Source of the DNA: JAJFJD01 sp965228695
GTDB taxonomy: Bacteria > Pseudomonadota > Alphaproteobacteria > UBA8366
NCBI GenBank assembly: GCA_965228695.1
Contig: CBDDIB010000002.1
Span: 62,001-126,000 of the forward strand
Length of the DNA: 64,000 bases
Direction: 5' to 3'
Under the pieces are notes generated by a model. The model made no database searches. It had not been told where the DNA came from and saw nothing but the letters and a program-made list of their open reading frames with translations. This document shows positions 44,142-53,471 of this stretch, piece by piece. Each line of letters begins with the position of its first letter. Within the stretch, counting starts at the first letter, position 1. Made by a program: the position numbers and the translations under genes.

Positions 44142-44852
44142 TTGCGGCAACTCAAGCAAACCTTTAAACGGCCCGCGGTACAGGCAATCCTGTGCTGGAT
44201 CGCGGCGCAGTATATCCGCCTGGTGTGGCTCACCGGGCGCTGGCGGATGACCGGCGAGGAACCCGCGAACGAGCTCTTCGAGCAAGGCAAGCCGCTGATC
44301 ATCGCAGCATGGCACGGCCGCCTGTTCATGATGCCCTGCGGCTGGCGCCATCGCGGAAAGATGCATGTTCTGATCTCGAGCCACGGCGACGGTCAGCTCA
44401 TCTCGAAGACCATGGCGCATTTCGGCATGCGGACCATCGCCGGCTCGACGCGGAAGGGCGGCGCGGAGGCGCTTTTGCGGTTGCGCCGCATTCTACGCGA
44501 CGGCGGGGCGGTCGGAATCACGCCCGACGGGCCGCGGGGCCCGCGAATGCGCGCCAGCCTCGGAATCGTCCAACTCGCCCGCATCACCAAAGCGCCGATC
44601 TTTCCGCTGACCTATTCGGCGCGGCCCCGGCATGTCTTCGGAAGCTGGGACCGGTTCATCCTGCCGTTTCCCTTCTCGCGCGGCCAGTTCCTGTGGGGCG
44701 ACGCGATCGACGTTCCGGCGGATGCGGACGACGACGCCATGGAGGCGATCCGTGCCACGGTGGAGCGCCGCTTGACCGACCTGACCGATCAGGCGGACGA
44801 TATGGTGAACCAGCCGCATATTGCGCCGGCGGAACTCGAAGTCGGGTCCTGA
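44142..44852 (+). CDS. DUF374 lysophospholipid acyltransferase-like protein
   Basis: 236 residues, TTG start three bases after the ABC transporter stop, so probably translationally coupled. A hydrophobic N-terminus precedes AAWHGRLFMMP, SSHGDGQLISKTM, GSTRKGGAEALLRL and TPDGPRGPRMRA, the DUF374 signatures. DUF374 proteins belong to the LPLAT superfamily and sit in LPS clusters. The precise acyl substrate is unknown. Confidence 0.85.
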   Translation: MRQLKQTFKRPAVQAILCWIAAQYIRLVWLTGRWRMTGEEPANELFEQGKPLIIAAWHGRLFMMPCGWRHRGKMHVLISSHGDGQLISKTMAHFGMRTIAGSTRKGGAEALLRLRRILRDGGAVGITPDGPRGPRMRASLGIVQLARITKAPIFPLTYSARPRHVFGSWDRFILPFPFSRGQFLWGDAIDVPADADDDAMEAIRATVERRLTDLTDQADDMVNQPHIAPAELEVGS

Positions 44853-44856
44853 CAGC

Positions 44857-46140
44857 ATGGTTACGCTTCCCGCATATCGAATAACCTCGGCGCTCGCCGC
44901 CCCGGTACTCAACAGGCTGTTGCGCCGCCGCCTCCGTCAGGGAAAGGAAGACCCAACCCGGCTCGACGAACGGCGCGGTATCGCCTCCCGGCCGCGCCCG
45001 GACGGCCCCCTGATCTGGCTCCACGCCGCCAGCGTCGGCGAATCGCAATCCGCCCTCGCTTTGGTGGAGCGGCTCACCACGGTATATCCCAGGGTTTCCG
45101 TCCTCGTGACGACGGGCACGGTCACCTCCGCACAGCTCATGGAGAGCCGACTGCCGGCCCGATGCTTTCATCAATTCGCGCCAATGGACTGCCCGGCATG
45201 GGTCGGCCGCTTCTTCGAGCATTGGCGGCCCGACGCCGCCCTTTGGATGGAGTCCGAACTCTGGCCCAATCTGTTGACCGCAATCCGGGACCGCGGCGTG
45301 CCGGCCGCCCTGATCAACGGGCGGCTCTCCCCGCGCTCCTACGCGCGCTGGCGTAAGGCGCCCGGTTTCGCCCGCGCCTTGCTCGGCTGTTTCGACCTGA
45401 TCCTGGCGCAAAGCGACGAGCAGGCCGGCTGGTTCCGGGATCTCGGACCGGCGGCCGTCGACTGCGTCGGCAATCTGAAATTCTCCGCCCTGCCGCTGGC
45501 CGCGGACGCGGCGGATCTTTCGTCCCTGCAAGCGGCGACCGCGGACCGAACCGTGTGGTTGGCCGCCAGCACCCATGACGGCGAAGAGGCGATCGCCGCC
45601 GACGTGCACGAAGCCCTGCGCACCGCGCATCCGTCGCTGCTCACCGTCATCGCGCCGCGGCATCCCGCCCGTGCCGATGCGATCGCAGCGCAGCTTCGGG
45701 ATCGCGGCCTTCGTGTCGCGCGCCGGTCCGACGGAAAGCACCCGGCAAAAGAGGACGATATCTACCTCGCCGACACCATGGGCGAACTCGGCTTGTTCTA
45801 CCGGCTCGCGCCGGTGGCGATGATCGGCGGCAGCTTCGCCGATGTCGGGGGCCACAACCTGATGGAGCCGGCCCAACTCGGTTGCGCGATCCTGCACGGC
45901 CCGGACATGAAGAAGACGCAGGCCGTTGCCGACGAAATGGCGCGGGCGGGCGGCGCGGTCCAATGCGCCGACGGCGCCGCCTTGGCCGACACCGTCGGAC
46001 ACCTGCTGCTCGACGGGGAACGGCGCAACGCCTTGGCCGCCGCGGCAAAGGCCGTCGCCGACCGGCACAGCGGAGTCATCGACCGGGTTTGCGACCGGCT
46101 GGCGCCCTACCTCGGACACCTCGACGAGGCGGCACCATGA
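44857..46140 (+). CDS. waaA: 3-deoxy-D-manno-octulosonic acid (Kdo) transferase
   Basis: 427 residues, from ATG 44857, 4 bases after the DUF374 stop. It transfers Kdo from CMP-Kdo to lipid IVA at the inner membrane. The N-terminal anchor segment, LIWLHAASVGESQSALAL (with the catalytic Glu region), WMESELWPNLL, and the C-terminal GT-B half (APRHPARADAI, GGSFADVGGHNLMEPA) are all present. The stop overlaps the lpxK start as ATGA. Confidence 0.95.
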   Translation: MVTLPAYRITSALAAPVLNRLLRRRLRQGKEDPTRLDERRGIASRPRPDGPLIWLHAASVGESQSALALVERLTTVYPRVSVLVTTGTVTSAQLMESRLPARCFHQFAPMDCPAWVGRFFEHWRPDAALWMESELWPNLLTAIRDRGVPAALINGRLSPRSYARWRKAPGFARALLGCFDLILAQSDEQAGWFRDLGPAAVDCVGNLKFSALPLAADAADLSSLQAATADRTVWLAASTHDGEEAIAADVHEALRTAHPSLLTVIAPRHPARADAIAAQLRDRGLRVARRSDGKHPAKEDDIYLADTMGELGLFYRLAPVAMIGGSFADVGGHNLMEPAQLGCAILHGPDMKKTQAVADEMARAGGAVQCADGAALADTVGHLLLDGERRNALAAAAKAVADRHSGVIDRVCDRLAPYLGHLDEAAP

Positions 46141-47099
46141 AGGCGCCAACCTTCTGGCGACACGACGGCCCGTTGGCGCTTCTGTTGTCACCGTTGTCGC
46201 ACGGCATGACCGCAATCGGACGGCTGCGCCGCGCGATCAAGCGGACTCGGCGGGTCCGCGTGCCGGTCCTGTGCGTCGGCAACTTCGTCGCCGGCGGAGC
46301 GGGCAAGACACCGGTGGCGATCGCGGTCGCCGAACGCCTGATCGCGCGCGGCGGCACCCCGCATTTTCTGACCCGGGGGTACGGCGGAACCGTCACTGGA
46401 CCGACCCGTGTCGACCCCGCCCGGCACGGCGCCGAACATGTGGGTGACGAAGGCTTGCTGCTGGCCCGCACCGCCCCATGCTGGATCGCCCGCCGCCGGC
46501 CCGCCGGCGGGGCCGCTGCCGCGCATTACGGCGCGGATGTCGTGGTCATGGACGACGGGTTTCAGAACCCGTCGCTCCGACAAAATCTCTCGTTGGTCGT
46601 CATCGACGGCCGTTACGGCCTCGGCAACCGCCGGGTGTTGCCCGCGGGCCCCTTGCGGGAGCCGTTGGAAGACGGCCTCGGCCGGGCCGACGCGATCGTC
46701 CTGCTGGGCGAGGACGAGCAGGGCATACTGGAGACGCTGCCGGAGACGCTTCCCGTGCTGCGCGCCGACGTCGTGCCGGCGGAAACCGATCACCTCGCCG
46801 GCAAGACCGTCTTCGCTTTCGCGGGGATCGCACGGCCGGAGAAATTCTTCGCCACACTGGAAGCGATCGGCGCCCGCATCGCCGACACGCGGTCCTTCGA
46901 CGATCATCATATCTTCACCCCGGCGCAGATCGGCTGGCTGCTCGACAGGGCGGCCATCCTCGACGCGCAGTTGGTGACCACGGAGAAGGACTGGGTCCGG
47001 CTGCCGGCGGAAGTGCGCGACCGCTTCGCGACGCTGCCGATCGCGGTGCGCTGGCGGGACGAGGCGGCGCTCGACGCGTTGCTCGACCGACTCGGCTGA
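46137..47099 (+). CDS. lpxK: Tetraacyldisaccharide 4'-kinase
   Basis: 320 residues from ATG 46137. It phosphorylates the 4' position of the lipid A disaccharide. A membrane-associated N-terminus (FWRHDGPLALLLSPLSHGMTAIGRLR) is followed by Walker A VAGGAGKTPVAIAVA, LTRGYGG, VGDEGLLLA and VMDDGFQNPSLRQ, all typical. Last of the four-gene operon. It is convergent with the M23 gene. Confidence 0.95.
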   Translation: MKAPTFWRHDGPLALLLSPLSHGMTAIGRLRRAIKRTRRVRVPVLCVGNFVAGGAGKTPVAIAVAERLIARGGTPHFLTRGYGGTVTGPTRVDPARHGAEHVGDEGLLLARTAPCWIARRRPAGGAAAAHYGADVVVMDDGFQNPSLRQNLSLVVIDGRYGLGNRRVLPAGPLREPLEDGLGRADAIVLLGEDEQGILETLPETLPVLRADVVPAETDHLAGKTVFAFAGIARPEKFFATLEAIGARIADTRSFDDHHIFTPAQIGWLLDRAAILDAQLVTTEKDWVRLPAEVRDRFATLPIAVRWRDEAALDALLDRLG

Positions 47100-47137
47100 C
47101 GCGGCGTATCGCCGGCCTCCTGGGCTCGGGCCGGGCC

Positions 47138-47971
47138 TTACTTTCTGGGATTTTTCTTGGGCGGCGTCATCGGCGGCACCAGGAGCTGCGGGTCGAGGCG
47201 CGCGCCGAAGAGATTGATACGCCAATCCAGATGCGGCCCGGTCGACCGTCCGGTCGCGCCGAGCGTGCCGATCTTCTCTCCCTGTTTGACGAACTGGCCG
47301 GGCTTCACCGTGACCCGCTGCATATGCAGAAAGGCCGAGCTGAGGCCATGCCCATGATCGAGGATGATCGTTCCTCCAGTGTAATAGAGATCGCGTTCCG
47401 CCAGCCGCACGACGCCGTCGGAGGGAGCGACGACCGGCGTGCCCGCGGGTGCCGCGATATCGATCCCGTAATGCGGCCGGCGCGGCTTGCCGTTGAGGAT
47501 GCGCTGACTACCGTAGACACCGCTGATCCGGCCCTTGGCCGGCCACTGCCAGCCCCGCAGGAAATGCGGCACCGTGGAATCCAGCGATCGTGCGTTCTTG
47601 ATTATTTGGTTTTCCCGAATGATCCGGTCGAGCACGGACTTTGGCGGCGTCACCATTTTCGGCGGCAATCCGTCGATTCGCTGAATCTTGTACTTGCGGG
47701 GCTTGATGGTAAGCGATTCGGTCCGCCGGCTTCCGTCCCGGAATTTCGCCGTCACCGTTGCTGTCGGCTTCGCATCGCGATTGAATCCGATCACGAAGAC
47801 GCCCTCCGGCGAGACGCGGATCGCCTTCCCCTGAAACATCACCGCCGTGCCCGGATCGGTACGCCCGACGACCAGGCCGCCTTGTACGAATTGGCCATCG
47901 AGGGTCAAATTGCCAGCCGACGCGGCGGCGGCGGCAAGCATCATCGCCAGAAACGCGGCCAGCCGGATCAC
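47138..47971 (-). CDS. Secreted M23 (LytM-type) peptidoglycan peptidase
   Basis: 277 residues. The signal peptide covers residues 1-19 (AAAAASAG). After a beta-rich N-terminal region, the LytM domain (about 150-260) shows the zinc and catalytic residues: RRPHYGIDIAAP (His, Asp), LDHGHGLSSAFLHMQ and HLDWRINL. It probably cleaves peptidoglycan cross-bridges in the periplasm. The GTG start overlaps the xseA stop as GTGA, so the two genes are coupled. Confidence 0.92.
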   Translation of the reverse strand: MIRLAAFLAMMLAAAAASAGNLTLDGQFVQGGLVVGRTDPGTAVMFQGKAIRVSPEGVFVIGFNRDAKPTATVTAKFRDGSRRTESLTIKPRKYKIQRIDGLPPKMVTPPKSVLDRIIRENQIIKNARSLDSTVPHFLRGWQWPAKGRISGVYGSQRILNGKPRRPHYGIDIAAPAGTPVVAPSDGVVRLAERDLYYTGGTIILDHGHGLSSAFLHMQRVTVKPGQFVKQGEKIGTLGATGRSTGPHLDWRINLFGARLDPQLLVPPMTPPKKNPRK

Positions 47972-49497
47972 AGCAGCGACCCCTGCCGGCCGTCGGCCTT
48001 GGCCTTGCCGGATGCCTGCGGTTTGGCTTTCGGTTTCCGCGGCGCCGGTTTCTTTTCCGGGTCGAGCGGCCCATCGGTCGCGGTGATGTCCGCCCCGACA
48101 CGGCCGTCGGAAAACTCCACCAGCACCGAATCGCCCGTCTTGACCGTCGCCGCCGTCATCACCGCGTTGCCCTCCATATCGCGCACCACCGCATAGCCGC
48201 GGTCCAGCACACGCCGGAATGACAGGCTTTCCAGCAGCGCCCCGGCGGACTTAAGGTGCTGCGCCGCGGTATCGGTTTGCCGTTCCACCAACGCCGGCCC
48301 GAACCGGTCGGCGATGCGCGCCGCGCGATTTTCCTGTCCCTCCAGGAACCGTTTCATCGCGGCGGTCAGATCCTTGCCGCGTTGCGTAACACGTATTTCG
48401 GTTTCCGAGAGTATTTGTTGCGGTGGTTTGATCTGGGCCGCCCAATGCGCCACCTGCTGGCCGCGCTCCCGCAGCAGGCTTTGCATCGCGTTGCGAAGCC
48501 GCTCGTCCTCGCCGTCGAGCCGTTGCTGCTGCGTACCGATCAGGCCATCCAGATCGGGCAACCCCCGCGCCAACCCGTCGACCCGCAGCCGGCGGTCGTC
48601 GACCATGCGATGCATCGCCGCCACCATCCGGCGTTCATTGTCCAGCACCGCCGCCTGCAGTTCCGCCCGCACCGGCACCGCCATCTCGGCGGCCGCCGTC
48701 GGCGTCGGGGCGCGCCGGTCCGACGCGAAATCGATCAGCGTTGTGTCGGTCTCGTGGCCGACGGCGGAGATCAGCGGAATGTCCGACGCCGCGGCGGCGC
48801 GGACGACATTCTCTTCGTTGAAGGCCCACAAATCCTCCAGGCTGCCGCCGCCGCGGGCGACGATGATCAGGTCCGGGCGCGGCATCGGGCCGCCCGCCGC
48901 GATCCCGTTGAAGCCTTCGATCGCCGCCGTCACCTGATCCGCCGCGCCGTCGCCCTGGACCAGCACCGGCCACAACAGCACATGGCGCGGGAAGCGGTCG
49001 CTCAATCGGTGCAGGATGTCACGGATCACAGCACCGGTCGGCGAGGTGACCACGCCGATCACATCGGGCAGGAAGGGCAGCGCGCGTTTCCGCGCGTCGT
49101 CGAACAACCCTTCGGCGGCGAGTTTCTTGCGTCGATCCTCGAGCAGCTTGAGCAGCGCGCCCTCGCCCGCCATCTCCATCTGCTCGACGACGATCTGGTA
49201 TTTCGACCGGCCGGGATAAGTGGTCAGCTTGCCGGTACAGATGACTTCCAAGCCGTCTTCCGGGGCAATCGACAACCGCCCCGCCGTGCCGCGCCAGCAC
49301 ACGGCGTCGAGCACCGCGTTCTCGTCCTTCAGCGTCATGTAGAGATGCCCGGACGCCGCCCGCTTGAAGCCGGACAACTCACCGCGCACGCGCACATAGG
49401 GGTAACTGTCCTCGACGGTGCGCTTCAGCGCCCGCGACAGCTCGGAGACCGAGAATTCGGGAAGATTCGTGGTCAGGTCAGGTGATTTATCGCTCAT
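47968..49497 (-). CDS. xseA: Exodeoxyribonuclease VII large subunit
   Basis: 509 residues. The N-terminal OB-fold (VRGELSGFKRAASGHLYMTLKDENAVLDAVCWRG) and catalytic domain (VIGVVTSPTGAVIRDILHRLSDRFP, RGGGSLEDLWAFNEE, SAVGHETDTTLIDFASDRRAPTPTAAAE) are complete, followed by a coiled-coil tail and a basic Pro/Lys-rich end. It degrades single-stranded DNA together with XseB, which is not in the window. It is divergent from purD, a conserved alphaproteobacterial arrangement. Confidence 0.95.
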   Translation of the reverse strand: MSDKSPDLTTNLPEFSVSELSRALKRTVEDSYPYVRVRGELSGFKRAASGHLYMTLKDENAVLDAVCWRGTAGRLSIAPEDGLEVICTGKLTTYPGRSKYQIVVEQMEMAGEGALLKLLEDRRKKLAAEGLFDDARKRALPFLPDVIGVVTSPTGAVIRDILHRLSDRFPRHVLLWPVLVQGDGAADQVTAAIEGFNGIAAGGPMPRPDLIIVARGGGSLEDLWAFNEENVVRAAAASDIPLISAVGHETDTTLIDFASDRRAPTPTAAAEMAVPVRAELQAAVLDNERRMVAAMHRMVDDRRLRVDGLARGLPDLDGLIGTQQQRLDGEDERLRNAMQSLLRERGQQVAHWAAQIKPPQQILSETEIRVTQRGKDLTAAMKRFLEGQENRAARIADRFGPALVERQTDTAAQHLKSAGALLESLSFRRVLDRGYAVVRDMEGNAVMTAATVKTGDSVLVEFSDGRVGADITATDGPLDPEKKPAPRKPKAKPQASGKAKADGRQGSLL

Positions 49498-49558
49498 TTG
49501 GGGCGTACCCTATGATAAGAATGAGCAAAAGCTAAGGCAAAATTCGGCGGGGGTGACG

Positions 49559-50839
49559 ATGAAGATATTGGTGGTCGGATCCGGTGGACGGGAACACGCG
49601 CTGTGCTGGGCGATTGCGGCCTCCCCGCTCTGCGAAACGCTCTACTGCGCCCCTGGCAATGCAGGCATCGCCGAGGAGGCGGAATGCATCGATATCGGTG
49701 CTGAAGACGTCGGCGGCCTCGTCCGATTCGCCTGCGACAACGCCATCGACCTGGTCGTCGTCGGCCCCGAAGGACCGCTGGTCCTCGGCATCGTGGATCA
49801 GTTGACCGAAGCGGGCATCAAGGCATTCGGCCCGACCGCCGGCGCCGCCGAACTCGAAGGCTCGAAAGGCTACACCAAGGACCTCTGCGCGAAATACGAT
49901 ATCCCGACCGGGGCCTACCGGCGGTTCACCGATCTCGGCGCGGCCCGCGCCTATATCGAAGACCAGGGCGCGCCGATCGTCATCAAGGCGGACGGCTTGG
50001 CCGCCGGCAAGGGCGTCACCGTCGCACAGAGCGTCGAGGAAGCCTTGGCCGCGGCCGACGATGCGCTGCAGGGCAACCGCTTCGGCGAGGCCGGTGCGGA
50101 AATCGTCGTCGAGGAATGTCTCGTCGGCGAGGAGGTCAGCGTCTTCGCGATTTGCGACGGCGAGTCGTCGCTCACCCTCGCCGCGGCGCAGGACCATAAG
50201 GCGGCCTATGACGGCGACACCGGCCCGAACACCGGCGGCATGGGCGCCTACAGCCCCGCCCCTGTGATGACGGACGCGCTGGCCGCCGAAATCGACGAGA
50301 CGGTGATCCGCCGCACGGTCGAGGCGATGAAATCCGAGGGCCGGCCCTATACCGGCATCCTCTATGCCGGCCTGATGATCACCGAGGACGGCCCACAACT
50401 CATCGAGTACAACGCGCGTTTCGGCGACCCGGAATGCCAGGTGCTGATGATGCGGTTGAAGTCCGACCTGCTGCCGGCGCTGGTCGCCGCCTGCGACGGC
50501 GTGCTCGAAACCTTCGATCTGCGCTGGTACGACGAGACGGCGCTGACGGTGGTGCTTGCCGCCGAGGGCTATCCGAGCTCCTACGACAAGGGCACCGAGA
50601 TTCGCGGCGTCGAGGCGGCGGAATCGGACGAATCGGTGAAGGTCTTTCACGCCGGCACCGCCCGGGACGAGGACGGCAATCTGACCGCCATCGGCGGCCG
50701 CGTCCTGAACGTGACCGCGCTCGGCGGCACGGTCGCCGAAGCGCAGCAGCGCGCCTATGCCGCGATCAACCACATCGACTGGCCGCAGGGCTTCTGCCGC
50801 CGCGACATCGGCTGGCGGGCGATCGACCGAAAGACCTAA
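49559..50839 (+). CDS. purD: Phosphoribosylamine-glycine ligase
   Basis: 426 residues. It joins phosphoribosylamine and glycine with ATP, step 2 of purine synthesis. GSGGREHALCWAI, VVVGPEGPLVLGIVDQL, the ATP-grasp core (VIKADGLAAGKGVTVA, DHKAAYDGDTGPNTGGMGAYSP) and EYNARFGDPECQ are all present. ATG 49559 is chosen; a GTG two codons earlier is possible. Confidence 0.96.
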   Translation: MKILVVGSGGREHALCWAIAASPLCETLYCAPGNAGIAEEAECIDIGAEDVGGLVRFACDNAIDLVVVGPEGPLVLGIVDQLTEAGIKAFGPTAGAAELEGSKGYTKDLCAKYDIPTGAYRRFTDLGAARAYIEDQGAPIVIKADGLAAGKGVTVAQSVEEALAAADDALQGNRFGEAGAEIVVEECLVGEEVSVFAICDGESSLTLAAAQDHKAAYDGDTGPNTGGMGAYSPAPVMTDALAAEIDETVIRRTVEAMKSEGRPYTGILYAGLMITEDGPQLIEYNARFGDPECQVLMMRLKSDLLPALVAACDGVLETFDLRWYDETALTVVLAAEGYPSSYDKGTEIRGVEAAESDESVKVFHAGTARDEDGNLTAIGGRVLNVTALGGTVAEAQQRAYAAINHIDWPQGFCRRDIGWRAIDRKT

Positions 50840-50855
50840 CTAAACGGAAAATTCC

Positions 50856-51488
50856 TTAATCCGCCGCATCCGAGAGGCTGCCGGGTGAGATCGAACACTG
50901 CCCGCGGTCCGGGTTCGGCTCCACATCGCGGCGCACGATTTTCGATAGGTCGTCCGCTCCCCCCACATACAGCCCGTTAATCCATATTTGCGGCACGGTG
51001 ACCGGCGTCTTCGGCCCGATGATCGGCTTCACCCGCGCCAGCATCGCGTAGAGGCCGCTCGGTTCCTTGATCACATCGTGATAGACGTAGTCGATCTTCG
51101 CCTCGTCGAGATATCCCTTGGCCCGCGTGCAGTGGGGGCAGGTTTCCTTGCCGAAAACATGATTGCCCTCGATCGGCGCGCGTTCCGCATGCGCCTCGAT
51201 CACCGCCTGGGTCAGCAGGCCCCGGTTGAGCGCGGCGCCCTGGCTGACGATCTTGCCTTCGACCATGACGATCGGCGCATGCCAACCGCCCTTGGGCAGC
51301 GGTTTCCACCATTCGGACAGCCATTCGCGCACGTCGAGCTCGACCGGAATTCCGTCGAGTTCCGTGTCGATCGTGTCCTGGATAACGTCGAGCGTCAGCG
51401 AGCATTCGCCGCAGGGAATGTTGACCTTGAACGGCCCCCAGGATCCCGCCCAGCGAAACACCGTGATTTGAACCGGCGCATTGGACAT
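50856..51488 (-). CDS. Tandem thioredoxin-fold / glutaredoxin-like protein with two CxxC sites
   Basis: 210 residues from ATG 51488, preceded by AGAGGTGAGG. The N-terminal half (about 6-100) has CGEC at 26-29 and a cis-Pro-like APIVMVEG at 71. The C-terminal half (about 110-190) is glutaredoxin-like with CPHC at 117-120 and TVPQIWINGLYVGGADDL. Such two-domain proteins could relay electrons internally. I do not recognise an exact named family. It is convergent with purD. Confidence 0.75.
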   Translation of the reverse strand: MSNAPVQITVFRWAGSWGPFKVNIPCGECSLTLDVIQDTIDTELDGIPVELDVREWLSEWWKPLPKGGWHAPIVMVEGKIVSQGAALNRGLLTQAVIEAHAERAPIEGNHVFGKETCPHCTRAKGYLDEAKIDYVYHDVIKEPSGLYAMLARVKPIIGPKTPVTVPQIWINGLYVGGADDLSKIVRRDVEPNPDRGQCSISPGSLSDAAD

Positions 51489-51598
51489 CTGCCTCACCTC
51501 TGTTGTCATCCGACTTACACTACCCCGATAGGACATCCGGCGGAGAAACGCTATCCCCTTGCACGAAACTGTGAAGCGTCGTGTGGGTAGACACCGGC

Positions 51599-52057
51599 CT
51601 ATCGCCGGTCCCGGAAGAACCGCAGCAGCAGTTCGCCGGCGCGGCTTTCCTCCAACCCGCCGTAAACCTCGGGCGCATGATGACAGGTCGGCTGCCGAAA
51701 GAATTTGGGGCCGTGCTCGACCCCGCCGCCCTTCGGATCATAGGCGCCGAAATAGAGCCGCCGGATGCGCGCATGGGCGATCGCCGCGGCGCACATCGCG
51801 CAGGGTTCCAACGTGACGTAAAGATCGAACCGGTCGAGCCGGGGCGCGCCGGCGGCCACGGCGGCCTTGCGGATCGCCAGGATTTCGGCATGCGCCGTCG
51901 GATCGTTCAGCGCTTCGACGCGGTTGCCCGCGCGGGCGAGAATCTCGCCGCCATCGGGGTCGACGATCACCGCGCCGACGGGCACCTCGCCGCGCGACGC
52001 CGCGCTTTCCGCCTCGCGCAAGGCCATCGCCATGAAGGAATATTCGGACTGCGCCAT
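51599..52057 (-). CDS. tadA: tRNA-specific adenosine deaminase
   Basis: 152 residues from ATG 52057; longer in-frame reading is basic, low-complexity sequence overlapping the next gene. It deaminates A34 to inosine in tRNA-Arg. The zinc site is TAHAEILAIRKAA (His, Glu) and EPCAMCAAAI (two Cys). The N-terminus FMAMALREAESAASRGEVPVGAVIV is typical. Confidence 0.93.
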   Translation of the reverse strand: MAQSEYSFMAMALREAESAASRGEVPVGAVIVDPDGGEILARAGNRVEALNDPTAHAEILAIRKAAVAAGAPRLDRFDLYVTLEPCAMCAAAIAHARIRRLYFGAYDPKGGGVEHGPKFFRQPTCHHAPEVYGGLEESRAGELLLRFFRDRR

Positions 52058-52088
52058 GCCGCACCGTGCCCCGGCCGGCGGCGCGGCG

Positions 52089-53174
52089 TCAAGCAGCCGC
52101 GAACCGGACGGCGGCGACCGGCGGCAGCCGGACATCGAGCGCCGACCACCTGTCGCCGCCATCCTCCGTGATCCAGAGCCCGCCGCTCGTCGTGCCGAAG
52201 GCAAGCCGGTCGCCGCTTTCGTCGACGGTCAGCGCGTGGCGATAGACCAGGTCATAGGCATGCCGCTGCGGCAACCCGTTGCTCAACACGTCGAAGCTCT
52301 TGCCGCCGTCCCGTGTGCGCGACACCACGAGCTTGCCGTCGACCGGGATACGCTGTTCGTCCTTCACCGCCGGCACGAACCATGCCGTGTCCGGGTCGTG
52401 CGGATGGCCGGCGACGGCGAACCCAAAGGCCGAGGGGCGCGCCGCCGTCACCGGGTGCCAGGTCGCGCCGGTATCCTCGGACCGGTAGATGCCGCTGTGA
52501 TGCTGGCACCACATGACATTGGGCCGCGCCGCGCAATGGGCGAGCTGATGGATGTCCTGCACCGCTGGATCGTTCCGCTGATCCGGCGGCATGTATTTAT
52601 TGTCCATGCCTTCGTTGATGACGGCCCAGGACTTACCCCCGTCGGTGCTGGCCCAGACCCCGGCGCAGGAAACCCCGACCCGGACGTCTTCCGGGTTGCC
52701 GGGGTCGACGAGGACGGTGCTGATGCCCGGCTGCTCGCCGCCGGCGACGCCCATCCATTTCTTTCGGTCCGGCATGCGCCACAACGCTTTGTTCAACGAC
52801 CAGGTTTCGCCGCTATCGTCCGACCGGAATAATCCGCCGGGCATCGTGGCCGCCCAGAGCCGCCCGTCGACTCCGCCGGGCACGAAACTCCAAATCCGGC
52901 CGAGCGTCCAGGGATGCGGATCGTCTTCGGCCTCCGCCGGTTTTTCCGGAAAGGCCGGGGCGGGAAACTCGGTCCATTTGCCGTCCCGGTCGCGCCGCCA
53001 GTACTTCGCGCCGAAATGACCGAGGTCGAGCCCCGCGTGGACCATGCCATCATGCGCCAACACGGCGGAGACCGGGTCGCCGAGGAACCGGACGTCGGCG
53101 ATGTCCCAAACGCCGTTGGCGCGGTGAAGTTCGAACAGACCTTTGCGGGTCGCGGCGAAAAGTTTGTCGCTCAT
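52089..53174 (-). CDS. BNR/Asp-box beta-propeller protein (sialidase-like fold)
   Basis: 361 residues. Five Asp-box type repeats are visible: SDDSGETWS, STDGGKSWA, SEDTGATWH, TRDGGKSFD and TEDGGDRWS, spaced through a beta-propeller. There is no signal peptide and no sialidase catalytic Arg/Glu/Tyr set that I can identify, so the Asp boxes suggest fold, not sialidase activity. It lies 12 bases downstream of a ThiS-like gene, probably one operon; relatives of these two genes are often neighbours in other bacteria. Confidence 0.82.
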   Translation of the reverse strand: MSDKLFAATRKGLFELHRANGVWDIADVRFLGDPVSAVLAHDGMVHAGLDLGHFGAKYWRRDRDGKWTEFPAPAFPEKPAEAEDDPHPWTLGRIWSFVPGGVDGRLWAATMPGGLFRSDDSGETWSLNKALWRMPDRKKWMGVAGGEQPGISTVLVDPGNPEDVRVGVSCAGVWASTDGGKSWAVINEGMDNKYMPPDQRNDPAVQDIHQLAHCAARPNVMWCQHHSGIYRSEDTGATWHPVTAARPSAFGFAVAGHPHDPDTAWFVPAVKDEQRIPVDGKLVVSRTRDGGKSFDVLSNGLPQRHAYDLVYRHALTVDESGDRLAFGTTSGGLWITEDGGDRWSALDVRLPPVAAVRFAAA

Positions 53175-53185
53175 GCCTCGCTCCT

Positions 53186-53455
53186 TCAGCCTCCGGTCAG
53201 CGCCTGGAGGACGTGAATTTCATCCGTCGGCGCGATCGCGTCGGTCAGCCCCGTGCGGTCGGCCGCGGCAACGCCGTTCACGAACACAGCCACATGCTGG
53301 CGGAGCCCGCCCTGATCGTCGAGCACATATCCCCGCAGCATCGGATTGTCGGCGAAGACCGCATCGAGCGCCTCCCGCAGCGTCGCCCCGTCGACCTCGA
53401 CCGTCGGGGCGGGCAGAAACCGTTCCAACTGGTTGGTGAACGCGATCGTGGGCAT
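53186..53455 (-). CDS. ThiS/MoaD-like ubiquitin-fold protein with C-terminal Gly-Gly
   Basis: 89 residues with a beta-grasp pattern (IAFTNQLERFL ... LREALDAVFADNPMLRGYVLDDQGGLRQHVAVFVNGVA ... DEIHVLQALTGG) and the terminal Gly-Gly used for thiocarboxylation. No E1-like adenylyltransferase, MoaE, ThiG or sulfurtransferase gene is nearby, so the pathway is unknown. It is paired with the BNR propeller gene. Confidence 0.85.
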   Translation of the reverse strand: MPTIAFTNQLERFLPAPTVEVDGATLREALDAVFADNPMLRGYVLDDQGGLRQHVAVFVNGVAAADRTGLTDAIAPTDEIHVLQALTGG

Positions 53456-53471
53456 CGTCCGCCGACTCCGG

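Noticed and set aside
52089..53174. Sialidase activity for the Asp-box protein
   Set aside because: Asp boxes occur in many propellers; I could not find the arginine triad or the Tyr/Glu catalytic pair, and no signal peptide is present.
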